Shown piece by piece: positions 52,652 to 60,856 of a stretch of DNA of 62,608 nucleotides. Each line of letters begins with the position of its first letter. The first letter of the stretch is position 1. The stretch comes from Chloroflexota bacterium (GTDB taxonomy: Bacteria > Chloroflexota > Anaerolineae > Anaerolineales > Villigracilaceae). The notes under the pieces are model-generated. The model was not told where the DNA came from. It was given only the letters and a program-made list of their open reading frames with translations, and made no database searches. A program made the position numbers and the translations under genes. The stretch spans positions 1 to 62,608 of the forward strand of contig JAKOVF010000404.1 of the NCBI GenBank assembly GCA_029782225.1. Direction: 5' to 3'.

Positions 52652-54319
52652 TTAGTGTGGTGCGATGTACCGATAATACAGCGATTGCCTGACGTTTGCA
52701 ACAAAGTTTTTTGAGAGCAGGTCATCCATGAACTTGAGAGTTTGAATGTCATCTGCAACCAGGGAGCCGGGATGTTCAGCTTCGGGGGCAACGCCCTGTT
52801 CGAGGTGAGTCACTGGTTCCGTGCTCGGTTGAACACGCTGCTCTGCGCTCAGCAAGAAATAATATTGAAATGTCCGATACACCGAGCGGTTGATTTCGTA
52901 CAGAGGAGTCAAGGCGCCGATGACAAGAACAATGATGATTGCGATTCTGTAAAACCGAGAGATAGTATTTTGAAATACCGCTTCACCCGCCCAAACCATG
53001 AGATAGAACAATGGCGCAATGGAGGCACGCATCACGAAGTCACGTCCACTGCCAAACTGGATAAACGGCATGAGAAAAAGGAGAATACCGGTCATCGCCC
53101 AGCGCGGGTCACGCCAGAGACGAGGCGCCAGCAGCAGCCAGAGAATCCCGCCTTCGAGCAGGAAGAAAACGAGGACATCTTTGAGAGCAAGTGCTTGAAG
53201 TCCACGCTCCTGCGCGGCGGTGTTGGAAGAAAAGAAAACATAAGAAAGAATGACGATCAGTGTACTTGCAAGGAGGAGATCAAAGCGAACGGTTCTGGCT
53301 AATTCTTTCAGGGCGCTGATGGACACTGATCCCGCTGCTTCGGATGGATTGATCTGCGTTTGTCTGCGTGAGTCAGCATCCTTTTTGACTTTTCGATAAC
53401 CATCGAACCATTCGATGAGCAAGTAGGGTAATAGTCCAAGAGAGGCAAGCGGAGCAAAGAAGAAACATAAGGCCCAGGCAAAGAATCTCACGTCATTGCG
53501 AGCCGCAAGACGGCGAAGCAATCTCCCGTTTGATGGATGTGGCTCATCGAGTGACGTTTCCCGTTCAAGAGGGGATTGCTGCGTCGGCGACAAACGCCTC
53601 CCCGCAGTGACATCGTCAAAAAACAATGCAATACACAACCAGGCTGGAACTGCCTGATTGAACACCCAAAATAATTGAGTGGTGAAGGATGAGTATTGCA
53701 GGTTTCCGCCCCAGATTTCCAGGTGTTGGATGGGCGGCCAGAGAGTCGGATAATCCTGGCGAAAGATGAGTGCGCCGAGCGCATCCATGCCGCTGAAGAA
53801 GATCAGCAGCAAGGCAGCCTTCAGTGCCGGGGTCCTTAATCGGAGACCAAGATGCAAAGCGACAAGCAAGACACCGAGCCACGTCCACAGGAAAAGGATG
53901 AAGTTGGCAAATTTCCAGCCGAGCAGTTTCCCGGTCCATGCGGCGGGGAGCCAGTAGCCCACGTAATAGACCAGCATTTTGACCTGTCCATGCTCTGGCT
54001 GGGCATAGTATACAGGCCAATCAAAGTTGATCAAATCGCGGAAAACGGCGTTGCGCCAGTGATGGTCCCAGTTTTGGAAGGCATACCCGCCAACGCCGGA
54101 GAGGATGACCCAGAGACCAGTGATAAGTAATGAGTAAACACTAATTCGTGCGGGAGTAGTAACGGTGCCATTTAATTGGTTCCATAGCCGCCACAGCACC
54201 CCAACCATGAATACGGCGATAGGGAGCGCGATGAACAGTCTTAGCCAGCCCAGGCAAAAGAGAATGAAGGGCAGGAGGAGATAGAGGTAAGTGATGCGAT
54301 GAAGCCAGCGGGTTTGCAT
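52652..54319 (-). CDS. Large polytopic membrane protein containing an in-frame repeat insertion
   Basis: 555 residues with about ten membrane helices and a short soluble C-terminus. It resembles the integral glycosyltransferase-like membrane proteins of Chloroflexota, but no catalytic motif is certain. Residues 237-276 are encoded exactly by a 120-bp copy of the dispersed repeat (53492-53611) inserted between FFDD and VRFF, adding 40 charged, Arg/Ser-rich residues to a loop. Frame is kept. The next minus-strand gene (54441-55970) is of a similar kind and probably related in role. Confidence 0.78.
   Translation of the reverse strand: MQTRWLHRITYLYLLLPFILFCLGWLRLFIALPIAVFMVGVLWRLWNQLNGTVTTPARISVYSLLITGLWVILSGVGGYAFQNWDHHWRNAVFRDLINFDWPVYYAQPEHGQVKMLVYYVGYWLPAAWTGKLLGWKFANFILFLWTWLGVLLVALHLGLRLRTPALKAALLLIFFSGMDALGALIFRQDYPTLWPPIQHLEIWGGNLQYSSFTTQLFWVFNQAVPAWLCIALFFDDVTAGRRLSPTQQSPLERETSLDEPHPSNGRLLRRLAARNDVRFFAWALCFFFAPLASLGLLPYLLIEWFDGYRKVKKDADSRRQTQINPSEAAGSVSISALKELARTVRFDLLLASTLIVILSYVFFSSNTAAQERGLQALALKDVLVFFLLEGGILWLLLAPRLWRDPRWAMTGILLFLMPFIQFGSGRDFVMRASIAPLFYLMVWAGEAVFQNTISRFYRIAIIIVLVIGALTPLYEINRSVYRTFQYYFLLSAEQRVQPSTEPVTHLEQGVAPEAEHPGSLVADDIQTLKFMDDLLSKNFVANVRQSLYYRYIAPH
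53492..53611. repeat. Dispersed palindromic repeat inside a coding sequence (40 codons)
   Basis: It runs from GTCATTGCGAG to CCGCAGTGAC with internal CGAAGCAATCTCCC and GGGGATTGCTGCGTC, as in the intergenic copies. Its length is 120 bp, its ends coincide with codon borders 237 and 276 of the host gene, and it has no stop in that frame. Confidence 0.88.
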
Positions 54320-54327
54320 GGGGTCCT

Positions 54328-54438
54328 GTCATTGCGAGGAGGACGTTCTTCTCGACGAAGCAATCTCCTTCTACACTGCATGGAGATTGCTTCGGGCTCC
54401 GCCTTCGCAACCCCGCCGAGGGCAGATGGGGCAATGAC
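54328..54438. repeat. Dispersed palindromic repeat, intergenic copy
   Basis: GTCATTGCGAGGAGG ... CGACGAAGCAATCTCC ... GGAGATTGCTTCGGG ... GCAATGAC. It lies between the two polytopic membrane-protein genes. Confidence 0.88.
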
Positions 54439-54440
54439 GA

Positions 54441-55970
54441 TTAGCGTCTCTCATAAATCACATAATCATCCTTCTGGATTGTACTGGAATAGTTCTCATT
54501 CAGAAATGCGCCCAGTTCAGGGAATAACTCGCGGGACGTGTCCGCGCCGGAAACCCAGGGCTTGTCAATCGCTGTTACGCGGACGATAAAGCGCGGGCGG
54601 GCTTCCTGCAGATCCTTTATAAAATTCGTGCGAAGAGATTGGATGTATGGCGATGAAATGTGGTGATAAAAATAGAAGTCAAAGATATAGGGCGTGGCAA
54701 TCGGCGTCTGCGTTTTGAGCATGGCAAGCAGGGTACCACCTGTCCAATCCAAAGGCTGGACAGTATCACCCGCTTCGAGATTCTTCTCCAGGTAGCGAGC
54801 GATCTCCACGGCCCGGTCAGTGGAGGTGACGATGGACTTGCCCTGCAATTGGCGAATGAATGCCGTGGAAGGACGAATATTTATGAGAACGATGAGGAGC
54901 AAAATAAGAAACGAGTACCGAGAGATGAGTTCTGAGTAACGAGAAACGAGAGGTGAAAAACGAAGTTGAATAGGAGTAACGTTTGTGGATAAGACAAGGG
55001 AAGCCAGAAGCACTATGAAATAAAGAAATGGAATGTAGTGATAGGGAAAGAACTGGCCCGAAAACGCGGGATAGATGGCATAACACAGGGCGAGGCTTGC
55101 CAGCAGGTATGCTTTTCGATTTGAATTGAGATAGATCCCTATCAAGGCAGGGATAAGCCAGAGTCCGTTTCCACCCAGGCGCCAGACCTGATCCAGAATA
55201 AATAGCCAGCGCGCCGCCCCGGTATTGACCGTCAACTCGCCGTTGATCTGCGCGTAGAGCGGCCAGTAATTGGTAGCGATGCTCAGGAACGGAGCCAGAG
55301 CACGAGTGTGGAACAGCCAGGCAATTACGGCAACCACCGGGATGACAAAACCGAGCAATACAGGGAGGGTGCTTCTCGAGGCCGCGTTCATGAAGGTCAG
55401 ACCGCGGCGTTTGACCATGTCAATGATGTCAAAGAGCAGGATTGGGACGAGTCCGATCGCTGCGTGAGGTTTGAGAGATGCTGCTAGACCAAAGAGCAGT
55501 CCCAGTGCGAGGCGATGCCGGACGGTCAGTTCATCGCGCATCGCGATCCAAACTGTAAGCGCGAGGAAGATGAGCAAAAGATACTCGCGCTGTAGCGACA
55601 TCGACGGCCCGCCCTGGAGATATTTCAGTCCGAAGAGCAACGCGCCCGCCAGCGCTGCGGATTTGCCAAAGCTGCGCATGGCGAAGAATGTAACAGCGAT
55701 AAGCACAGAAAGAATCAACAGGTCAAGCAGGCGGATGCGGACATCGCCAAAGCCGCTGAGGATGCCAAGAACATAATAGGCCGCAAAGCTGCCGGGCATT
55801 TGAAAATCAAAGATATCGCGATAGGGCACACGGCCCTCATCGTGCATCAGGAAAGCTTCATAAAAGAGCGGCGCTTCGTCGTGTGTGATCGGCCAGCGCA
55901 CTGAGAATGCGGCTTCGACAAGAAGCAGAGCAGCAAGGAGCGCGAGGATGACTTTGGTCGTGGTTTGCAT
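54441..55970 (-). CDS. Polytopic membrane glycosyltransferase-like protein
   Basis: 509 residues with about 10-12 membrane helices. The N-terminal outer loop WPITHDEAPLFYEAFLMHDEG with the acidic HDE motif and the DIFDFQMPG segment resemble GT39/GT87-type lipid-linked sugar transferases, where an Asp after helix one is catalytic. The C-terminal part is a soluble outer domain. Residues near VSRYSELISRYS are a short tandem repeat coming from a simple DNA repeat (about 54905-54950). Donor and acceptor are unknown. Confidence 0.78.
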   Translation of the reverse strand: MQTTTKVILALLAALLLVEAAFSVRWPITHDEAPLFYEAFLMHDEGRVPYRDIFDFQMPGSFAAYYVLGILSGFGDVRIRLLDLLILSVLIAVTFFAMRSFGKSAALAGALLFGLKYLQGGPSMSLQREYLLLIFLALTVWIAMRDELTVRHRLALGLLFGLAASLKPHAAIGLVPILLFDIIDMVKRRGLTFMNAASRSTLPVLLGFVIPVVAVIAWLFHTRALAPFLSIATNYWPLYAQINGELTVNTGAARWLFILDQVWRLGGNGLWLIPALIGIYLNSNRKAYLLASLALCYAIYPAFSGQFFPYHYIPFLYFIVLLASLVLSTNVTPIQLRFSPLVSRYSELISRYSFLILLLIVLINIRPSTAFIRQLQGKSIVTSTDRAVEIARYLEKNLEAGDTVQPLDWTGGTLLAMLKTQTPIATPYIFDFYFYHHISSPYIQSLRTNFIKDLQEARPRFIVRVTAIDKPWVSGADTSRELFPELGAFLNENYSSTIQKDDYVIYERR

Positions 55971-55981
55971 GATGGTGGCAC

Positions 55982-56060
55982 GTCACTGCGAGCCTGCCAG
56001 GGTGAAGCAATTTCCCAGTCGTGAGGGGATTGCTTCGTCGCAGACGCTCCTCGCAATGAC
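55982..56060. repeat. Dispersed palindromic repeat, intergenic copy
   Basis: GTCACTGCGAG ... GTGAAGCAATTTCCC ... GGGGATTGCTTCGTCG ... CTCGCAATGAC. Ends 1 nt before the stop codon of the following minus-strand gene. Confidence 0.88.
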
Positions 56061-56061
56061 A

Positions 56062-56343
56062 TTAAACAAATTTTCCGCCGCTGATTTCTTTTTCGATCAA
56101 TTGCTTGTTCGCGTCAAACTTCATCTGGACTTCGATTTGCTGAAAGCACCTGCTGCTTCCCATCAACACCTTACGGACAAAGAAAATCTCGCGGTCATCT
56201 TCAAACTCATTGGAGAGATCATTGGCGAGATTGATATGACCTTCAATCGTCTCGCCACAGCGATCGCATTTGACGGCGAAGTTGTACAAGCTTGATGAAG
56301 GTCGTGCAGGAGCGGAGGAGAATAATTTCTTGAGAAAGCCCAT
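56062..56343 (-). CDS. Small protein with a CxxC motif, unknown
   Basis: 93 residues: a basic N-terminus (MGFLKKLFSS), then YNFAVKCDRCGETIEG with one CxxC pair, and a third Cys in SSRCFQQIEVQ. It may bind zinc with a fourth ligand from His or Asp. AAAGG lies before the ATG. It lies between a repeat and a simple-repeat region; nothing else points to a role. Confidence 0.65.
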   Translation of the reverse strand: MGFLKKLFSSAPARPSSSLYNFAVKCDRCGETIEGHINLANDLSNEFEDDREIFFVRKVLMGSSRCFQQIEVQMKFDANKQLIEKEISGGKFV

Positions 56344-56355
56344 GGTTGCCTTTCA

Positions 56356-56420
56356 GACCACAGACCATAGACCATAGACCATAGACGTCAGTTGTGGTCA
56401 ATGGTCTGTCGTCAGTGGTC
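56356..56420. repeat. Simple and inverted repeat (GACCATAGACCATAG)
   Basis: Tandem 7-bp units CATAGAC near 56365-56390, flanked by inverted GACCACAGACCAT / ATGGTCTGTCGTC-type arms. It may act as a terminator between genes. Confidence 0.6.
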
Positions 56421-57411
56421 ATTCCTTGAGGATGCCCTCAATCTCATTTAACTCATCATCACTGAACTTCAAATTGCTCAATGCCGCGAGATTATCTTCT
56501 AGTTGTTTGACACTACTTGCACCGATCAACGATGACGTAACCACGGGATTCCGCAGAGTCCATGCGATTGCCATTTGTGCAAGGGATTGTCTGCGCTGTT
56601 TTGCCAACTCGTTCAGCTTTTGGACTTTCGGAAGATTAACTTTCACATCATCAGGAGTGAGCCAGACGCGCTCGGTTTTCGTGGCCCGCGCCCCAGATGG
56701 AATTCCATTCAGGTAGCGGTCGGTCAACTGTCCCTGCGCGAGAGGCGAAAAGACGATGCAGCCAATACCCTCCTCGGCCAGCGCATCCAGCAATCCGCTT
56801 TCGATCCAGCGGTCGAACATGTTGTAGGATGGCTGATGAATCAGGCAGGGAGTTCCCATCTCTCGCAGGATTTGCGCTGCGCGCCGGGTCTGCTCCGGGC
56901 TATAGCTTGAGATGCCGGCATAGAGAGCCTTTCCCTGTCTGACGGCTGATTCGAGCGCGCCCATCGTTTCCTCAAGCGGCGTATCGGGATCGGGGCGGTG
57001 ACTGTAGAAGATGTCCACGTAATCGAGGCCCATCCGTTTGAGGGACGCGTCGAGGCTGGCAAGCAGATACTTCCGTGAACCCCACTCGCCATATGGACCC
57101 GGCCACATATCATAGCCTGCTTTAGTGGAGATGATCAGCTCGTCGCGGTACGGATGAAAATCCTGCTTGAAAAGCTGACCGAAAGTTTCCTCGGCAGAGC
57201 CGGGCGGCGGACCATAGTTGTTGGCGAGGTCAAAGTGCGTGATGCCCAGGTCAAATGCGCGGCGGGCAATGGCGCGGCCGTTCTCGAACACGTCAAGGCC
57301 GCCGAAGTTGTACCACCAGCCCAGCGAGATGGCAGGGAGCTTGAGTCCGCTGCGGCCAACGCGGTTATAGGGCATGGAGTCATAACGGGTTTCAGAGGCG
57401 AGGTAGGGCAT
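56419..57411 (-). CDS. Aldo/keto reductase (YghZ/Kv-beta-like)
   Basis: 330 residues. The family tetrad is in place: Asp in FDLANNYG, Tyr in the same segment, Lys in IISTKAGY and His in IFYSHRPD. LGWWYNFGGL and the ARRAFDLGITHFD start match the YghZ branch that reduces L-glyceraldehyde 3-phosphate or methylglyoxal. NADPH-binding segment near IGASSVKQLEDN. AAGGA precedes the ATG. An ASCH gene lies 8 nt upstream on the same strand. Confidence 0.92.
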   Translation of the reverse strand: MPYLASETRYDSMPYNRVGRSGLKLPAISLGWWYNFGGLDVFENGRAIARRAFDLGITHFDLANNYGPPPGSAEETFGQLFKQDFHPYRDELIISTKAGYDMWPGPYGEWGSRKYLLASLDASLKRMGLDYVDIFYSHRPDPDTPLEETMGALESAVRQGKALYAGISSYSPEQTRRAAQILREMGTPCLIHQPSYNMFDRWIESGLLDALAEEGIGCIVFSPLAQGQLTDRYLNGIPSGARATKTERVWLTPDDVKVNLPKVQKLNELAKQRRQSLAQMAIAWTLRNPVVTSSLIGASSVKQLEDNLAALSNLKFSDDELNEIEGILKE

Positions 57412-57419
57412 AGAAGTCC

Positions 57420-57899
57420 TTATTTGTAGATCACTTTGAACCGCTCACAGACCAGCGGCATATCTTCGTTGAATTTTTTTCCAATTCGAGGGAGCGTGCG
57501 CGAGAAATAACTGATGTGTGCATCACGCCACTGCTCCAGCGACCGATCCCCTTCGCCCTCGGAATAGGCAAATTCCTCATCTACATCAAAGAAGCGGCAG
57601 ACATAGACTTCTGTATCCTCAATAATACATAACGGTTCCTGCTTTCCGTTGAGGACAATGGTGATCAGGCCAGGCTCCGGAATGAGCTTGTTCTCGGCTT
57701 CCCACTCCCACAGAGAAGAACTGGTCCCGGTTTTGACGCCCTCCAGGATGAGCTTTCCCAGTTCATCCGCCAGTTCCGGTGTATCGCCGAACTGTTCGGC
57801 AACATACTCCTTGTGATGGTAGGTCGAATCCAGGAGCGAGCGCGTCCCCAGAAAACGGTGCCAGTAGGCATCAACAGATTCAGTAGTTGATTCAGTCAT
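57420..57899 (-). CDS. ASCH domain protein
   Basis: 159 residues. The first part WHRFLGTRSLLDSTYHHKE and KLILEGVKTGTSSSLWEWE, then PLCIIEDTEVYV, match the ASCH (PUA-like) fold, in which the KTGT-type segment binds nucleic acid or nucleosides. Some members are RNA or modified-cytidine hydrolases; the role here is open. It is followed closely by the aldo/keto reductase gene. No classical ribosome-binding site. Confidence 0.85.
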   Translation of the reverse strand: MTESTTESVDAYWHRFLGTRSLLDSTYHHKEYVAEQFGDTPELADELGKLILEGVKTGTSSSLWEWEAENKLIPEPGLITIVLNGKQEPLCIIEDTEVYVCRFFDVDEEFAYSEGEGDRSLEQWRDAHISYFSRTLPRIGKKFNEDMPLVCERFKVIYK

Positions 57900-57961
57900 A
57901 AGATATTTTGCTAATAGATAAAAGATTGACAGAACTTCGAGGTTGATCAGTGACTATGTGA

Positions 57962-58726
57962 TTAGAATTTCCACTCTTTCAAGGCTTCCATGGTCTTGTA
58001 GGAGGTCAGGTCCAAATGCAGCGGCGTGATGGATACGCATCCCGCCCGCAGTGCGCCGAAGTCCGTGCCGGGTTCATCCACGCCGGTGGGTGCCTCGCCG
58101 CCGATCCAGTAATACGGCCTGCCGCGCGGGTCGAGGCGCTGATCCAGGGCGTCTCGATAGACGCGCAGTCCCTGCCGGGTGATCATGAAGCCCTTTAATT
58201 CATCTTCCTTCAAGTATGGCACATTGATATTGATCAGCACGTTTTCGGGCAATCCATCTGCAATGACTTTTTCGACAACGCGCCGCGCCACCGACGCCGC
58301 GCAGGAATAATCCAGCGGGCCAGTGTGCCCATCCGGCGATTCGAGCGAAACCGCGACGCCCATCACGCCAGCGATCACGGCTTCCATCGCGGCGGTGACT
58401 GTGCCGGAGTAAGTCACGTCATGGCCAAAGTTGACATTTGGGTTGATCCCCGAAACGACGATGTCCACGGGTTCCTCGATCAGGCCGAGCAAAGCCAGCG
58501 CCACGCAATCTGACGGTGCACCGTCAGAGCTAAACGCCGACGAACCGTCAGCCAGCGTCACTTCGCGCACACGCAGCGGACGCTCCATGGTCTTCACATG
58601 CCCTGAAGCGGACCAGTTCTTATCGGGCGCGAATATCGTCACTTTGCCGAGATTGCGCATTTCCTGCGCCAGAGCCAGTAATCCGGGTGCCCACACGCCG
58701 TCATCATTTGTAACAAGTATATGCAT
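57962..58726 (-). CDS. surE: 5'/3'-nucleotidase SurE
   Basis: 254 residues. ILVTNDDGVWAPG carries the metal-binding Asp-Asp, followed by NWSASGHVKTMERPL, SGINPNVNFGHDVTYSGTVTAAMEA and NININVP-like strands, all SurE hallmarks. It dephosphorylates nucleoside monophosphates in stationary phase. ATG 58726 is chosen, since the longer reading would start inside the repeat at 58746-58834. Confidence 0.94.
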   Translation of the reverse strand: MHILVTNDDGVWAPGLLALAQEMRNLGKVTIFAPDKNWSASGHVKTMERPLRVREVTLADGSSAFSSDGAPSDCVALALLGLIEEPVDIVVSGINPNVNFGHDVTYSGTVTAAMEAVIAGVMGVAVSLESPDGHTGPLDYSCAASVARRVVEKVIADGLPENVLININVPYLKEDELKGFMITRQGLRVYRDALDQRLDPRGRPYYWIGGEAPTGVDEPGTDFGALRAGCVSITPLHLDLTSYKTMEALKEWKF

Positions 58727-58745
58727 CTCAATTTCCAATTCTGCT

Positions 58746-58834
58746 GTCATTGCGAGGGCGATGGTTTTCGCCCGAAGCAATCCCCCATTTCTTGAGGAGA
58801 TTCTTTTGTCGCAACGAACGCTCCTCGCAATGAC
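58746..58834. repeat. Dispersed palindromic repeat, intergenic copy
   Basis: GTCATTGCGAGGGCG ... CCGAAGCAATCCCCC ... GAGGAGATTCTTTTGTCG ... CTCGCAATGAC. Its right half is matched for 16 nt within the first GH94 gene. Confidence 0.9.
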
Positions 58835-58867
58835 AGAAATTTCTAACGATTATAACCCTCCCGACTG

Positions 58868-58873
58868 TATAAT
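58868..58873 (+). promoter_or_regulatory. -10 box of leaderless propeller lipoprotein gene
   Basis: A perfect TATAAT followed by 6 nt and ATG (58880), with no Shine-Dalgarno sequence. Confidence 0.7.
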
Positions 58874-58879
58874 TCTTCC

Positions 58880-59956
58880 ATGCCTCTGCATCGCCAACTG
58901 ATCCCTGTCTGCTATTTACTGATCACTCTTTTCCCCGCCTGCACTCCTACACCCGGCCCTCCTAAAACGAACATCTTCACCATCATCCGCCTCTCTCCTC
59001 CCGCCTTGCTCCAGTTTTCAGAAGACCTGCAGCCGATCAAGGAAATACCCCTTTCTCTTCCTCCGGATTGCAGTATCTTTGACCTTTTCTCCCCACCGCG
59101 CGGGATTGTGCTCGCCGTGGAATTATCCTGCTCCTTTGGTCAATCGGTTCTTTTCCTCGACACGGAAACGGGTTCCGCTTCACAAGCATTCTCTGAATCT
59201 GACAGTCACTTCCTGGCATGGGCCAGTGACGGTCAGGCAGCTTTCCTCAAAGTGGACTCGGCAGGGAATCCACGCATCATTCGCGCGTATCCCGCTTCGA
59301 CAACGCTCAGTGCGCAGTTTGTTCCAATCACTGAACTGACCTATGATCTTGCACCGAAACCCAATAGCCCCGATTTCGTCTTCACCTTCTCGCGCGGACT
59401 TGTCTTCGGCAGCGAAATGTGGCTGGCTCAAAAAGGTGGACGCGTAGTCCAGCATGTGTATGCGGATCAGTCCAGTTACATCTCGCTCGCGCGCTGGTCG
59501 CCGAATGGAAAACAGATCGCGTTCATCAAAATCCCAGATTCGCAGACACCATTCACAGTCGGCGGACTCTGGCTCATGAATGCAGATGGATCCAACGCAC
59601 ACAAACTCGCCGACGCGGATGCGGGTCACGGCTACGCAGTGGACTGGTCACCGGATGGGACACGGCTCGCATTTGTTGTGCGCGAAAACGTAGACGACCC
59701 GCGTGCGAACGAATCCGCTGAGGCTTTGATCAGCAACCTTTATATTGTAGATATCGCGAGCAGAGAGATTTCCCAGGTCACAAAATTCACAGAAGGCCGC
59801 GCCGAGACTCCACACTGGTCACCAGACGGAAACATGTTGGCCTTCCAATACGTCCTGAATGGTAGAATGGATTTGCAGGTCGTTGATTTGCTGTCGGGTG
59901 AAGTCAAAGCTATTTTGACGGAACCAGCCTGCTGTCCGAGTTGGATGCGAAAGTGA
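58880..59956 (+). CDS. TolB-like beta-propeller lipoprotein
   Basis: 358 residues. Signal peptide with lipobox FPAC (Cys about 21). The C-terminal two thirds holds WD40-like PD40 repeats: ARWSPNGKQIAFIK, VDWSPDGTRLAFVV, PHWSPDGNMLAFQY. These propellers usually bind other proteins at the cell surface. ATG 58880 is preceded by TATAAT at 6 nt. The next lipoprotein gene follows after 6 nt, so the two are likely co-transcribed. Confidence 0.88.
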   Translation: MPLHRQLIPVCYLLITLFPACTPTPGPPKTNIFTIIRLSPPALLQFSEDLQPIKEIPLSLPPDCSIFDLFSPPRGIVLAVELSCSFGQSVLFLDTETGSASQAFSESDSHFLAWASDGQAAFLKVDSAGNPRIIRAYPASTTLSAQFVPITELTYDLAPKPNSPDFVFTFSRGLVFGSEMWLAQKGGRVVQHVYADQSSYISLARWSPNGKQIAFIKIPDSQTPFTVGGLWLMNADGSNAHKLADADAGHGYAVDWSPDGTRLAFVVRENVDDPRANESAEALISNLYIVDIASREISQVTKFTEGRAETPHWSPDGNMLAFQYVLNGRMDLQVVDLLSGEVKAILTEPACCPSWMRK

Positions 59957-59962
59957 GCCCCT

Positions 59963-60664
59963 TTGCGGAAAATTCTCCTGGTCCTGCTCGTTTTATTAAT
60001 GACGTCCTGCGGCGCGCCGGCGACACAGATGCCGGCTCCGGCCACTGAACCACGGGCGGCGACGGAAGCACCCATCGCGACAGAGTCGGTGATCGAGCCC
60101 TATACCGCATCGTCACCGGAGTTCATCGCGCCCACCTCGACAGCTTTACCAACCTCCACGCCGCTTCCTCCGACAGCCGGATCAACACAAACAGAGACGG
60201 CCCTCCCCACCCTCGAACTACCAACAGAACTTGCCAACCCTCCGGCGCGCGTCGCATGGGACGGCGAACCGACCTATCCCGGCGATTCACAACCGGGCTA
60301 TGACTTTCGCCTGTTCTATGACCCCGAGCTCTGGGCAGTGACGACCGATAATTTTGGGTCGCCGGCTCTCGCACATCGCAGCATCATGGATTGCATCATC
60401 GTGCCATCTGTAGGGCACGGCCTGCCTTCCAACATTACAGTAGATCACGAAGTGCGCAAGATAGGTCCTGTGGAGTATGAGATCAGTACCGCTTATTTGA
60501 ACGGTGTTCCTCAATTTGTCACATATCTCGGAGGCGACTTCAACGTTTACACGGGTTTTGAGCTCTCTTTCAAGGAGCAAACTGACCTTTGCATCAAAGA
60601 GGCTGAGACTGTGCTCAGCACCTTGATTTCCATCCCTGTATCGCAAGCCACTCCCGGTCCTTAA
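59963..60664 (+). CDS. Lipoprotein with Pro/Thr-rich linker and unrecognised domain
   Basis: 233 residues from TTG 59963. The signal peptide MRKILLVLLVLLMTSC ends at lipobox Cys16; a Thr/Pro/Glu/Ala-rich linker runs to about residue 95; the rest is a soluble domain with VAWDGEPTYPGDSQPGYDF and two Cys (IMDCIIV and DLCIKE). No known domain recognised. Ribosome-binding site weak (GTGAG). Confidence 0.75.
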   Translation: MRKILLVLLVLLMTSCGAPATQMPAPATEPRAATEAPIATESVIEPYTASSPEFIAPTSTALPTSTPLPPTAGSTQTETALPTLELPTELANPPARVAWDGEPTYPGDSQPGYDFRLFYDPELWAVTTDNFGSPALAHRSIMDCIIVPSVGHGLPSNITVDHEVRKIGPVEYEISTAYLNGVPQFVTYLGGDFNVYTGFELSFKEQTDLCIKEAETVLSTLISIPVSQATPGP

Positions 60665-60700
60665 TTCGCGCTGAGCGGAGTGAGGCCGTGTTCGCCGGTC

Positions 60701-60793
60701 GAGCGAAGTCGAAGCGCGAGTAAGTTAAAAATATAGGCTTTTACTGGAACCCGTCCTTCGACTGCACTCCTCCAAGACCCTTCGACTTCGCTC
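60701..60793. repeat. Inverted repeat GAGCGAAGTCGAAG / CTTCGACTTCGCTC and related elements
   Basis: 14-nt perfect inverted arms (60701-60714 and 60780-60793), with further GCTGAGCGGAGTG and GTTCCGCTCAGGAC elements at each side (60665-60840). This is another dispersed-repeat cluster filling the gap before the M23 gene; no gene is seen in it. Confidence 0.75.
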
Positions 60794-60856
60794 AGGGCGC
60801 ACTCGTCGTTCCGCTCAGGACGAGCATCTCATTCTAGGACGAACCCTCAGAGGGTA

